From contig CM034132.1 in the NCBI GenBank assembly GCA_019914995.1, positions 2,172,501-2,236,500 on the forward strand: a stretch of DNA of 64,000 bases. The letters are read 5' to 3'. Below, in pieces: positions 53,440 to 64,000 of the stretch; the first letter of the stretch is position 1, and each line of letters begins with the position of its first letter. A program made the position numbers and the translations under genes. The DNA is from Acanthochlamys bracteata. Its lineage: Eukaryota; Streptophyta; Magnoliopsida; Pandanales; Velloziaceae. The notes under the pieces were generated by a model, which saw only the letters and a list, made by a program, of their open reading frames with translations, ran no database searches and was not told where the DNA came from.

Positions 53440-54526
53440 CTGAGGCCAGCGGTTGATGTTACTCCTCTTCTTGCCAAGCCCAAAACAATGTCCTTGAGTG
53501 AAGGCTTAAGATCTCTTGATTGCAAAAATTTTTGGTATTGAAGAGTATCACCACCTGATTCTTGAATTTGCACTAGACAAAATGTTGGTGTGACCTCAAA
53601 GATCTTCGCATCTATGGCTAGTTCTCCCTTTCATACCATCGTTCCTTAAAGCCTTACCAACCGTTTCTTTTTCTTAAACTTGAAGCTCTCCATCCGAACT
53701 ATCTGTATTTGGACATGATGCTAAATGCACGCTTTTTTTGTCATGGATCTGGATTGTTGCTTTTGCTCACTCTGCATCTCAAATAACCCTGAGAGTTCAA
53801 ATCCTGGAGAGAGAGAAATGAGATCAAAAGCATATAAACAAATAGGTTCACTATGCCAGAATCCTTGGGACTAGCATCACCCTTCTCCACCTCCGTTCTC
53901 GGGAAAGCATCATGAATTTCTCGTAATGCAGCCTCTCTCTCTGCTTGTGGCCGACTCAACCTCTTTTTAAACCAAGATTTTCTATCAATTGCTCATTGGT
54001 TAGTCTTGTGTTCTTAATAGAGTTGAGTAGTCTTGAAAGGACATGACGAATATTAAAAGGCATCCGTTAAGGACATTTAAACTCACCCATGCATATTTTC
54101 TTATACATCTCTTTCAAGTTTGTGTCCTGAAATAGGAGCTTTCCAACTAGCAACACAGAAAGAATAACACGGCATGATCATAAATCTGCCTTGGCTCGAT
54201 CGTAGCCATTCTATCAATCACCTCAGGATGCGGGTGTTCCAAGTGTGGTATGATGTAGACCATCGTTTCTCTTGACTATAATGCACTCAAGCCCAAGTCG
54301 GGTACTTTTAAGATTTTCATTCTCACTTGTGAGGAGTTCCTTGATGTTTGAGGTTGCAGTGGAAATATTTTCTTGCAATGTCCTCCTTTAGACATCGATT
54401 GACGACCTTGTCAAAGAGCTCACTGCCTTTTACATACTTCATGGAAAGTAGATTGCTAGCCATGAGCTCATACAAATTGCCCGGAGCCTTTAGACATCCC
54501 TTGGCGCCCTTTTTGATCGTAGTCAC
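53440..54526 (-). pseudogene. CIPK pseudogene (CIPK20/10-like)
   Basis: Minus strand. From 54526 down: YELMASNLLSMKYVKGSELF, DKVVNRCLKEDIARKYFH, then an abrupt jump to an NLK...ELLTSENENLK-like stretch, so about 20 codons including the HRD catalytic loop are deleted. Next come a TLGTPA..EVIDR block (54230), [20 protein letters not shown] near 54120, SRPQAEREAALREIHDAFP at 53959-53900, and near 53620-53480 the C-terminal [13 protein letters not shown]...[18 protein letters not shown]. Stops and frameshifts occur throughout; the N-lobe is missing. In Arabidopsis CIPK20 lies next to CIPK19, so this may be its decayed counterpart. It is clearly different from the intact CIPK at 47.5 kb. Confidence 0.85.
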
Positions 54527-55036
54527 TGATACAGATTATTCCCCGGAGCTTTTAGCAATTTTTGCAGGTTTTACATCGCACCTTTGTGCTGATAGAGCAG
54601 AAAACAAAACCCTCAATTACAATGGGCCTTGGTAGATTGGCCTGTTTGTGATAAAACTTGGTCTGTTTCAGTGCAAGTTAAAAGAGGAGCCCATCATAGG
54701 ATCTGTATCATATTGGATTTTAATTAAGGCTGCTTCCGAATACACCAAATGTGTATTCTTTTTACAGAATGTAAATTTTTGGGAAGTAATTTATCAAGAA
54801 ATTAAGTTTCTAAGAAATAAATTATTAATATAGAAAATTATTCGGAAGTAATTTTTGTCAGAAACAAAGTCATCTTTTAGTGAGAACATACCTCAAAGGG
54901 CTACACCAGAAGAGCTTGTAATTATGCTATCCGGTTGAGAGAGAGATAGCTCATATAATCTGTAGGAGCACAAGGCCACACAGTTCTCATGGTGAGTGAA
55001 GTCTTGACGTCAACAAATTTCTGACTAATGCCGGGG

Positions 55037-55240
55037 TATTTGGCAGTATTTATAGCACCACTTTTTCTTCAAAAAATTTTATATTTTAAATTTTGAAAAG
55101 TATAAATAAATTGGATGTTATATAATTTTTATACTTATAAATGTTATTATATTTTTAGGTTAAAAAATTAAATTATTTTTTGAAAATTTAAAATAAATTT
55201 AATCAATTTTTTTTTAATTTAAGCACTTCTAAACGTTTCT
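55037..55240. repeat. MITE-like AT-rich element
   Basis: Ends TATTTGGCAGTATTTATAGC and, inverted, AACGTTTAGAAGTGCTTAAA; AT-rich core as in the 51.6 kb copy, with the same AAGCACT motif near the right end. Confidence 0.55.
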
Positions 55241-58041
55241 TTGTAGCTTTGTAAATATGGGCAGGTCGGGCAATCCAGTTCTATTTTTGTGCTCGGGTCG
55301 TCTCAGTTCAGTCACAATTTTTCTGATCCCGTCCTACCTGTTACTTATTATTTATTTTTTTTGTATATAATAAATAATAATACAAATAATATATATTTAA
55401 AAATAATTTCAAAAAATATTCTTAAAACACAAATAAATTATTAATAAATTATTAAAAAAAATATTATATTAATTTGGTTTTGTTACTATTTATGAATTTA
55501 GCGGGACTGTGATTCGGGTATTTGATTAGGGCACGGCTGGTCCATTTAATCCGGCTTATATTTATACCTCTAGTCTCCCACTGTACTTTGCAACTATGAT
55601 TGACTAGAGTCTTTGGAAATGCGCAAACTCAAACGTGCCTTGACGTGATTATTTCTAGTAGTAATTTTTCTTTTTAGGAAGAGAACGCACATCTCTTGCC
55701 TCTGTTTTTAATATGGATTTGTCACTTTTTAATTTACCGGGACGCTTAGGATTTTCTCTAATTTATGTGATGGTTAAAGATGGTAGTTTTATTAATTTTG
55801 AGCAGTTTAGGTGTATTTGCAGTTTCTGCTGTCCAGATGAGAAAGCTATATGCTGCCTGCTGCTAGTGGTTAGTTTTAGTGCTACATTAAGTTCATAATT
55901 GATTCATCCCCACGATAAACAAAATCAATTATGCAGACATAGTTGGACATATTAGCACTCTTTTCTTTTTCTTTTTGTTGTTCCAGTGATCTATAAAGGA
56001 CCTGCTATGTATCTTCAACATAGAGCTTGCGTACTATTAGGTAAATTTTCTTTTATAGAAGTGAATTGAAAAATAAAAATATTTAATAAAATATAAATTT
56101 TTTATATTTGTTTTATATTAAAATTTTGTTTTAATTTTAAAAATAACTTTTTGATAGAAATAATTATTTTAAATATTTTTTATTTTGTATTAAAAGTGAG
56201 TTTAAAAAAAAATAAATTTAGTTGATTAGTAAATAAACCATAGTATCGCAGACTTAGATAACGTTCGGAAAAATCTTTGAAAAAAATAACTTTTTTAAAC
56301 AATAATGTTATTAATTTTTTAAAAATAATATTTATTCTTATTTAAAAATAATAAAAATATTTAATAATAAATTAATTTGTACTAAATTTTTAAATAAATT
56401 TTATAAAATATTATAAAAAATTAAAATGAAATGTGAAATAAAAATTAAAATGAAAAGAAATGCAATGAAAAATCAAAACAAAGCTGTACCCTAATCTTTT
56501 TATTTTGGACCTTACTATATTTATTCACCTCTTGTAACTAAGTTAATAATTTCCCTAAATTAGTTACGAAGATAGCTATGAAACTCTATAAGCTAGAGAG
56601 AGACTTAAAAGAAAAGAACTTGTAAGAATTTTGAAAAGAATTCTTATTCCGGTTGCTTATTTTAGATGGTTACAAATACTTTTTATATTATAAAATTTTC
56701 ACATCCTTTACGAATAGTGGTTATTGTTTTTTATTAGATGATAAAGAATGCTTTTTCAAAATCTCTTTTAGAAATATTTTTATAAAACATTTTTTTGACG
56801 AATTATTGTTTATATGTTCTATTAATACCAAATAGCATATTTTAAACTATTTCAATGTAGTCTACACGAATATATATTACTTTAGTAAAAAAGAAAGGTC
56901 AAAAATAGATTAGTGACAGTAGTGATCTTTAAGCATCTTTCTGTTGCTCTGGACCGAAAGCTGAACGATGGATGATCAAAGGCAACCACACATTGGTTTT
57001 GGGCTATTCCAGACCATGCAATGCTGGCATTCTTCTCATTTGTTTTGTCAAATAAAATGTAGTACTTCTATACTTAGCAAAAAAACAACAATCAGGAGTT
57101 GTATTTTTGTGGCCAGGATTGTTTGTGACGGCGTGTTTAAAACGTGCCGAACTAAATTCCGTATTAAAGTTTTATACGAACAAATTTTCTTATAAATCAA
57201 CATTAATCTAGTTTTATATTTTGATTTTATTTAAAATGTGTTGAAATAAAAAAATAAGTACAATTTTAAATAATAAATAAAGTTGTGATTTTAATTTAAT
57301 GAATAGTTGTACACATATTTTTTAAGTTTTGAAAATTAAAATTATATTTTTTTTAAAGTATTGTTTTATGAAAGTAAATGAGTTGTGAAGTTTAAAGGAG
57401 CACACACTTTTTAGTGTGCAAAAGTGAAAGAATGCAACGTGACAACCTGTGGTCTGCTTCTTGCAAAATAAAAAAGATACTAACAGTGACTTGGTTTGTA
57501 CTCGTGTCGAAATAGGAGTAGGGGTGTTTCGTATTGACTAGGGGTGTTTTAAATCTATAAAAAGAGAGTTTAATAAAATTGAATTGAACCTGTAAAATAT
57601 ATTAGAAACTAGAAATGAACCGCAAGTTTAAACTTAAAATGTACACAACGAATTCATTTCAAATTTGATGGAAAACTATATTCTATGTACTTCCAATAGG
57701 CCTTATCTATTTTTTTTATTTTCTTTTTAATTAGTATTTTAAAAGTTAACTAATTTTTAGAATTTATAAACTAAAATAATTTTTATTTTTATAAAAAATA
57801 TCTTATTTCAATAATGTCAAATGATCTCCACTGTTTTCTCATCAACCTTTTTCCACTAAATAAAAGTAAAATTTTAAAATATCAATAAATTGTCTGCAGT
57901 AAATATATTTTAGTTTTTTAGTCAACAAGTTTATTTTATAATTACTTTTAAAAAATCTTTAAAATAAAAATTTCTTGTAAACCTTCCCTTGATCTGGTTA
58001 GTTCACGAAACAATGCACCCGCAGACGGCGGAAGAGTCTGA

Positions 58042-58180
58042 GGGCGTTCGAGAATTATTTATGAAATAAATTTTTTTAAAATAATTTTTTTATATTTAAT
58101 ATTTGAAATAAGTTTATTAAAACATAAAAAAATATTTATAAAATATAATAAAATAAAATTATTAGAATGAATTGAAACGG
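58042..58180. repeat. MITE-like AT-rich element, short copy
   Basis: Starts GGGCGTTCGAGAATTATTTAT and ends GAATTGAAACGGACTCC; a shorter, more diverged copy of the AT-rich family. Assignment is tentative. Confidence 0.35.
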
Positions 58181-59754
58181 ACTCCAGAGGTATCTGGGCC
58201 ACTGTTCTACGTCAGTTCTGAAGATACAGATTGAGATAGCTGCACACTGCACAAGGCAAGAGGGTGACGGGACCTGATACGTCTAGATTAACATTGACCT
58301 CAGCTTGAGATTTCTATTATTGGATTGGATAAAGATCTGATTAAACAAAAGAGCGTTTATTTTTTTCTAAATAAATTAACCTCTTTAAGGATTTCAACTC
58401 TCCGTCTAATAAATATGAGAATATAACAGTTATTTCACTAATGAGAGGCGTATAAAAAAGAATACCTTTTAATTGCGTTTGATATTGCTTTTCAGTAAAA
58501 TACTTTTATTTTATCTTTTGTAATAAAAAAATTTATAATATTTTATAAAATTTATTAAAAATAAAATTTTACATTGTGAGATTTTTTAGTATTTATTAGT
58601 ATTATTGTTATTTAATTAAAATAAAATTTACTTTTTAATAAATAAAAATATTTTTATTTAGTTTTGTGGGTACCTCTAAACAGTCGTAAGACTAGTGAAA
58701 CTTCGATTAGGTTTATTTATTCTATCTGACCTCATACCTCATATTTTTAGGACGTATTTTAGTAACTTTAAATTCTTTTATCGAACTATCTCACATATAT
58801 CAGTTATTATTTTGATTAATTTTTTTAAAATAAATAATATTTTTTAATTTTTTTAATTTATTAGACTTTCAAAAATATTTAAAAGTATAAAAGAAAAATT
58901 ATAATAAAAAATAATTAAATAAATATTCGAAAACATTATTTATCTCAGCAGAAACATCACTTTAAAGATCGTCTTATTTGTCACTAGTCCACCGTTTACA
59001 TTATGTAATTTGCTGCCACGAAGGTTAATCATGGATAGATTATATCACCTTAACTACATCACGACTAAAATAATACTCTATTCGTATTCACTCATTCAGT
59101 ACAAGGCAATCTACGGATTTACACTGGCAAGTTATATATATCATTATGGAGAGCGCATTCGATTATCAAATGATTCATTGGCGTATTTTAAATATTTATA
59201 ATTAAATTTCATAAAAATAAAAAATAAAAAATAAAATTTTTAAAAAATAAATTAAAAATAAAATTTAATTTTTATATTTTAATTGGATTAAGAGAAAGAA
59301 ATATAATAAAATTTAAATTTTATTTGTGCAGCTGAAAATTCAAAATTTTAATTTTATTTATAATTAAAATAAAAAATTGATAAAATTTTAATTTTAACGG
59401 AAGAAATTAAAATTTCATTAAATTGAAACACGCTTTAAGAGACCTAAGAGAGAACAGGTGACGACAGTTTATATAGCTAAAAGTTGGGGGAGAATAGAAA
59501 TAATTTACACATGAACCAATGACATCTACAGAGAGTATAGGAGTGACAGATGTGAGTTTCACTGAATATTCCAGACTTCCAACACTTGTTTCATTATTTC
59601 ATACGAACAACACTACACATTATACACACATCTCAAAAAAAGTCAAATATCAATCTACGTTCCGGTCAATCTTTTAACCCCTTATAATAAACTGCGCAGT
59701 AGGAAGTTTAGTACACTCTCCCTCTTGTCAACAGCAGCAGCAGCAGCAGCGGCG

Positions 59755-60510
59755 ATGGCTAGAATCACCGCGCACGAGCAGTTAACCTGCAACTTCCGTG
59801 ACTGGATCCGGCAACAAGAGTCCGACCTTGAGGAACTCCTCCGCGCACTCGATCACAGTAGAGACGACGCAGATTCTCTGAAATCTCTTGTGCAAAAAAA
59901 CCTTCTTCATTTCCGTGAGTACTCCTCCAAGCGACGTGAGCTATCTCGTCGTGACGCTCCTACTCTGTTCTGCCCATCTTGGTGCACTACTTTTGAAAAC
60001 TGCTTTCTCTGGATGGGTGGTTGCCGTCCGTCGATGGTTATCCGTTTGCTCTACGCTCTCTCTGGCTCTCATCTAGAGTCACGTCTCCATGAACTCTTAT
60101 CAGGTTCCGGCGAAGACTCATTAGGTCTCTCAGCTTCTCAGCTCCGACGAGTCAACGATCTACACGCTCGAACGCTGAGGTTAGAAGACAAGTTATCCGC
60201 ACGCATGGCCGCGTTGCAAGAGGACGTGGCGGACTTGCCTTTACTGCAGTTGGTGAAAGAGAGGGAGAAGACAGGGAGGAGCAACGGAGAAGTCGAAGCT
60301 GCGATGAGTAGCTACGAAGCTTCGCTTTCGAAGATTCTTGAAGAAGCCGATGAGCTAAGGATCGAGACGTTGAGAGAGATGGTGGAGGATATTTTAACGC
60401 CGTTGCAGGCAGTAGAACTCCTCACTGCTGCAAAACAGCTTCATCTTTCTGTTCATGAGTGGGGCCGGTGCAGGGATCGCCAGCACGGCCGCTCAGCTTC
60501 TGCTATTTAG
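59755..60510 (+). CDS. DOG1-domain protein (DOG1/DOGL4-like)
   Basis: Single exon, 251 residues. DOG1-family proteins control seed dormancy and reserve accumulation; DOG1 itself binds haem and PP2C phosphatases. Seen: an N-terminal helix (FRDWIRQQESDLEELLRALD, from about residue 14), then the family signature FENCFLWMGGCRPSMVIRLL (about 80-99), a long helical middle with HARTLRLEDKLSARMAALQE, and the C-terminal LTPLQAVELLTAAKQLHLSV followed by HEWG. The bZIP basic region of TGA factors is absent, which separates DOG1-like proteins from them. The ATG at 59755 is taken; upstream in-frame alanine codons have no ATG. Position after a CIPK pair matches DOG1 (At5g45830), while DOGL4 (At4g18650) sits in the sister segment; the sequence alone does not decide. 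Confidence 0.9.
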   Translation: MARITAHEQLTCNFRDWIRQQESDLEELLRALDHSRDDADSLKSLVQKNLLHFREYSSKRRELSRRDAPTLFCPSWCTTFENCFLWMGGCRPSMVIRLLYALSGSHLESRLHELLSGSGEDSLGLSASQLRRVNDLHARTLRLEDKLSARMAALQEDVADLPLLQLVKEREKTGRSNGEVEAAMSSYEASLSKILEEADELRIETLREMVEDILTPLQAVELLTAAKQLHLSVHEWGRCRDRQHGRSASAI

Positions 60511-62050
60511 TAGCTACACATGTTTGCAGAAGCTCTACTGATGCTAGTGTTTCGTAAATCTCCGGCAATCGTCCGAGCGATCGACTGCAACGTGTAGAAC
60601 GTAACCCTGTTCTAAGCTTAAGCTAAAACGTGCGTACGTGGTTGCTAGGATAGTGATTGCCTTTGCTCTAGCTAGTTATTTATTTCAGTTTCTCCTCTTT
60701 AAGTTAGAAGTTGGTAGTGACCTGATCATGACTGAAGATCAACAGCTCCATGATGGTAGTTTGTGTTAATGATATTTTCTGGTTTCTAGCAAGACTTAAC
60801 TTCCCATAGTTCACTTGTAATCCTTTCATGAAAATGACTTCTGGGAAAGCAGCAGTTCTTTGGAGTATTTCCAGAAACTGAGTTTAGTAAGTTGATTTCA
60901 TTTTACTTTTGGTATTTAGATCCGTCTAGGAGATTCTTTTTCTTTCCCAACATAATTATGGCCCTGTTATGGGGTTTCTTTATCTTCTTATTTGAGAATG
61001 TTTTAATCACTGAACTTCATAAAGTATTTAATGAAAATAAATATTTGTAACTAAAATACTGTGAAATATGTATTCGAATTTAAAAGTTTTGCATATATTT
61101 AATTTAAAGTTATAAAATAAAAATATAGTTTATGTTTAAGCTATTATATATTTTAATAAATTAAAATGTAATTTATTTTAAAAAAACATTCAGAAAGGTT
61201 TTTCTTACCATAAAACTTTTTCTATTTAATAAAATGATTGATGGAGAAGACTCCAGGTGTTTGGTGAGTTATGGGATTCAATATCTTTGTTGGAATTGAC
61301 ATCCCACTAATTTCCCAGTACTACTTGTTGATCCAACGCTGACCGGACTCTTGTTTTATAAAAGGGTCGTTATTTTGGTGAAAATGAGTTATTAAAACGC
61401 GAATTATTAAAAATAATATTGTTAAAAATGAATTGAATTATTATATTTTGTAATTTAATATAAATTAAAAGTAAATTTTATTTTATTTACGTATTTTATA
61501 TTTAAAAATAAGTTATTACAAATAAAAATAAATAACTTGTTCGGTGAAAAAACACACCCAAAAAAACTGCTTGAATTTATTATTTTTTATATTCAAGAAA
61601 TTCTCTGTTTAACTCTACTGGTCTTCATAAAACTAAAATAAATACAAATTCAATGCTGTGCTGATTAGTTCGTGTTTCAAACACCAAAATTTTTGAAATT
61701 TCTGACAATTTACATATTTAAATATGCTATTAAATTAGAAACTACACATCAAAAATTGAAATTATTTTTAATTCACTTTGAAAAAATTAAATGTTATAGT
61801 TAACATAGTTCAAAATATAATTCAAATGTAAAAATTAATTTTTTTAAATTAAATTTTTAAAAATTCAATTTCGTTTTTATTTTGTGAAACTTATAAAACG
61901 TCCTTGTTCTGTGCCTGTGCTTGGCCGCTGCTCAGTTTTGCGGCTTGGAAGTGCCCTCCGAGCTAGCAAGCAACTTTAGATAGACTACTGAACAATGAAT
62001 TTATTTTTTTTTTAAATAAAATATATAAATTTAATAATATTTCAATTTTG
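60511..62050. other. 3' flank of the DOG1-like gene and spacer
   Basis: Probable 3' UTR to about 60900, then AT-rich DNA. No gene identified. Confidence 0.4.
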
Positions 62051-62054
62051 CAAA

Positions 62055-62310
62055 ATTTTTTTAAAACTTGTGTATAAAATTTATTTAGAATTGAAATAAG
62101 AAAGCACGGTTGGAATTAAAACAAGTAACCGAGGTTCTAATATCGCAATTACTGATTCAAGCACAACTTACGACCGCATTCGTAGCCCACATCTTTGGTG
62201 GACTGGGTTATGAATGGGCTTTACTCATTATTTTTTGGGCCTTTTGGTTAGCAGGAGCGGTCGTTATTCATATTATCAAATATTTTTTGTTTTCGTACAA
62301 ACAAAATTAG
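62055..62310 (+). other. Unassigned hydrophobic ORF without ATG
   Basis: Open for 84 codons after a TGA at 62052-62054, ending TAG at 62308-62310, with no ATG in frame. The peptide has an amphipathic start (ELKQVTEVLISQLLIQAQL), a small GGLGYEWALL turn and a hydrophobic run IIFWAFWLAGAVVIHIIKYF, followed by a basic end. Base composition (62110-62300) is clearly richer in G and C than the flanks. It could be one exon of a gene, a degraded membrane-protein gene or an organellar or foreign insert. I do not recognise the family. Confidence 0.35.
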
Positions 62311-62319
62311 TCGACTATC

Positions 62320-64000
62320 TCCCACTGTTATGATTTTCTTTCATGCATGCATGTTTTGGTACTAATTTGCTTCTTAATTGCCAGATTTTCTCCGGCACGT
62401 AATATTCTATGATTATTTTGATTTCTTTATTCTTATTATTTTGATAAAATATATCTTATTTACGTAAAATATCTTATATATAAAATAATAATATGATCAA
62501 ATATTTTAAACACTTGAAATATTTAATCTAGATTAGTTTATAGAGTACTTTATATATATTAGATATTTGAAAGATAAAAATTTTTATATAAATTTTTGAA
62601 TCAAATATTTTTTACCGTCCGATCAAAATCGTATTCGATATTTTATCCCGTCTATCACGTTAAGGGTGCCATGGATGGCTGTCAAAGCGGGATAGCTATG
62701 ATCATCTTGTCATAGAGTGACGACTCGACTGTCCTTCCAACTTAACCTAGAATCTTTTGTCTTGTACTCCTGCCCCAGTCCCTGAAAGAAGATAGGGTTC
62801 GTCTCTTTGCCCGAGCCCCTCTTGCGTCACGAAAACGGTCCACTCAAAACCTTATGCAAAGTAGGCTTCAAGTTTCAGACGTGCTAAAAGAAAAAGATGA
62901 CGAAAATAATCTCTGCCGTTTCATTGAAGAGATAGAACGGTTATAAATAGAAAAACAATACTCTCATTTAGGACATTAAAAAAATCAAATAAAAAATTTT
63001 GTAACAAATTTGAGTAGCTTAATAAAAAGTTCTTTTCAAACTATTTAAATGTGCTCATTACTTCAAATCTTCCTTCAAACCCACATAAAATTTTTTATCT
63101 ATCTTTAATAACTTATTTAGAATAAAAAATTAATTTAGGCACAAAAATTAAAATTAAGTATAGCACGAGCCAAAGTAATACGCTACTGCATGATAATAAT
63201 CACTATTTTTATGTGATGAGCATTTAATATCTCATCTAGAAAATGTGCGATTTATCTATACAGTACGCCTCACATCGCTAGACAACCTCTCCATATTCAA
63301 CTTGATTCAAACTTAATAATAGATTATTTGAGACTACTTAAAATATTTTTTTAAAATAAAAACTATTGTTATTTTTATTTAAAAAATAATTTTTATTTAA
63401 AAAATAATAAGAATAAGTAATAATAAAATCTTATGATATAAGATTTTTATAGTTTTAAATTATGAAGTAAATTTTGTAAAATATAAAAAATATATGAATA
63501 AAAAACTTAAAAAGTATATTTCTAAAAAAGCAATGAGTACGAACATATTCAGTCAAAATTTGAGATATGAACTATCTGTATATCATTTAGAATCTTTTAC
63601 TTTATACAATTATTTTCTTCAAAATTAAATTTAGTTTATATATATATATTTAAATTTATGATTATGTGTTTAATTGTAATAATTTACTTTTTACTCATAT
63701 CTTAAAATTGATTTTTAAAAATTTAATTTCGAGCAATCTACACATCGCTCTTAAAATGTCGACACTTCAATTTAGGGTATGCATGTTAGCTTTATTCATG
63801 TATACTGGTTGCAAAATTTTCATGTAAAGGATTATAATTGATATGTGACTTAGAAAATTCAATTCAAGATCGATTCATTTAATTAGGATTAATATTAAAA
63901 ATTTTGACCTGTATAAATATATAGATTAAGTTAGAATTGACCGAATTTGATTCGGTTATTAAAAAAATCGATCCAAAATTGACATGCTAATTTGAATTAT
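62320..64000. repeat. Dispersed repeats at the right end
   Basis: The block 62420-63130 repeats, in order, the motifs of 2100-2560 (for example a TTTTTATATAAATTTTTGAATCAAATATT stretch, AAAAAGTTCTTTTCAAACT and CTTCAAACCCACATAAA). The part 62640-62900 is less AT-rich and unidentified. From 63.3 kb on the DNA is AT-rich repeat. No gene seen. Confidence 0.4.

Larger units (their letters stand above)
54640..59750. other. Long AT-rich repeat-filled spacer
   Basis: Five kilobases without a recognisable gene. It contains MITE-like units at 55037-55240 and 58042-58180, other AT-rich repeat-like blocks (56020-56480, 57190-57360, 58480-58680, 59180-59440) and scattered chance ORFs such as 56968-57195 and 55713-55898. 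The last 200 bases are the promoter of the DOG1-like gene. Confidence 0.4.

Noticed and set aside
62055..62310. Assignment of the hydrophobic ORF to a plastid gene
   Set aside because: Compared from memory with plastid psa, psb, ndh, pet, atpI and cemA proteins; none matched, so no family was assigned.

Overview
The window is nuclear DNA from a flowering plant, most likely a eudicot. Genes carry GT-AG introns, intergenic DNA is very AT-rich and full of short repeats, and every recognisable gene is a plant family: Rho-N protein, aspartate aminotransferase, LRR receptor kinases, a GSK3/shaggy kinase, class III peroxidase, CIPK and DOG1-like. I saw no operon, CRISPR array, bacterial gene system or structural RNA gene.

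Layout. 0-3.3 kb: a possible last exon of an upstream gene, then repeats. 3.3-5.1 kb (-): broken DOT4-like PPR gene. 5.4-6.6 kb (+): three-exon Rho-N protein. 8.4-9.1 kb (-): dead, intronless copy of dehydroascorbate reductase. 9.13-13.73 kb: complete but decayed Ty1-copia element (-) with both LTRs, primer binding site and a perfect 5-bp target duplication. 14.65-19.05 kb (+): ten-exon mitochondrial-type aspartate aminotransferase. 20.0-22.1 kb (-): second PPR pseudogene. 22.3-26.6 kb (-): eleven-exon LRR-II receptor kinase. 28.2-32.6 kb (-): twelve-exon BIN2-type GSK3 kinase with one GC-AG intron. 36.0-37.6 kb (+): peroxidase pseudogene split by LTR-like DNA. 40.2-41.3 kb (+): nearly intact peroxidase with a one-base deletion. 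42.7-44.4 kb (-): CaMRLK/MEE62-type receptor pseudokinase whose C-terminus is replaced by an antisense copia reverse-transcriptase fragment. 47.5-48.9 kb (+): intronless CIPK. 52.1-52.4 kb (+): two-exon gene for a 60-residue protein. 53.4-54.5 kb (-): CIPK pseudogene. 59.8-60.5 kb (+): DOG1-like gene. 62.05-62.31 kb: unexplained hydrophobic ORF. Much of the rest is MITE-like and LTR-like repeat.

How the genes fit together. They are independent transcription units. Their order resembles two Arabidopsis segments I know from memory: At4g18650-18750 (DOGL4, CIPK12, BIN2, a Rho-N gene, DOT4) and At5g45780-45830 (LRR-RLK, MEE62, CIPK19, CIPK20, DOG1). Here members of both sets are interleaved in one segment, as expected if it keeps the order from before the Arabidopsis duplication. 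Several members (DOT4-like, CIPK20-like, MEE62-like) are decaying here. Exon coordinates were read by hand from splice signals, reading phase and family alignment from memory; no search was run.
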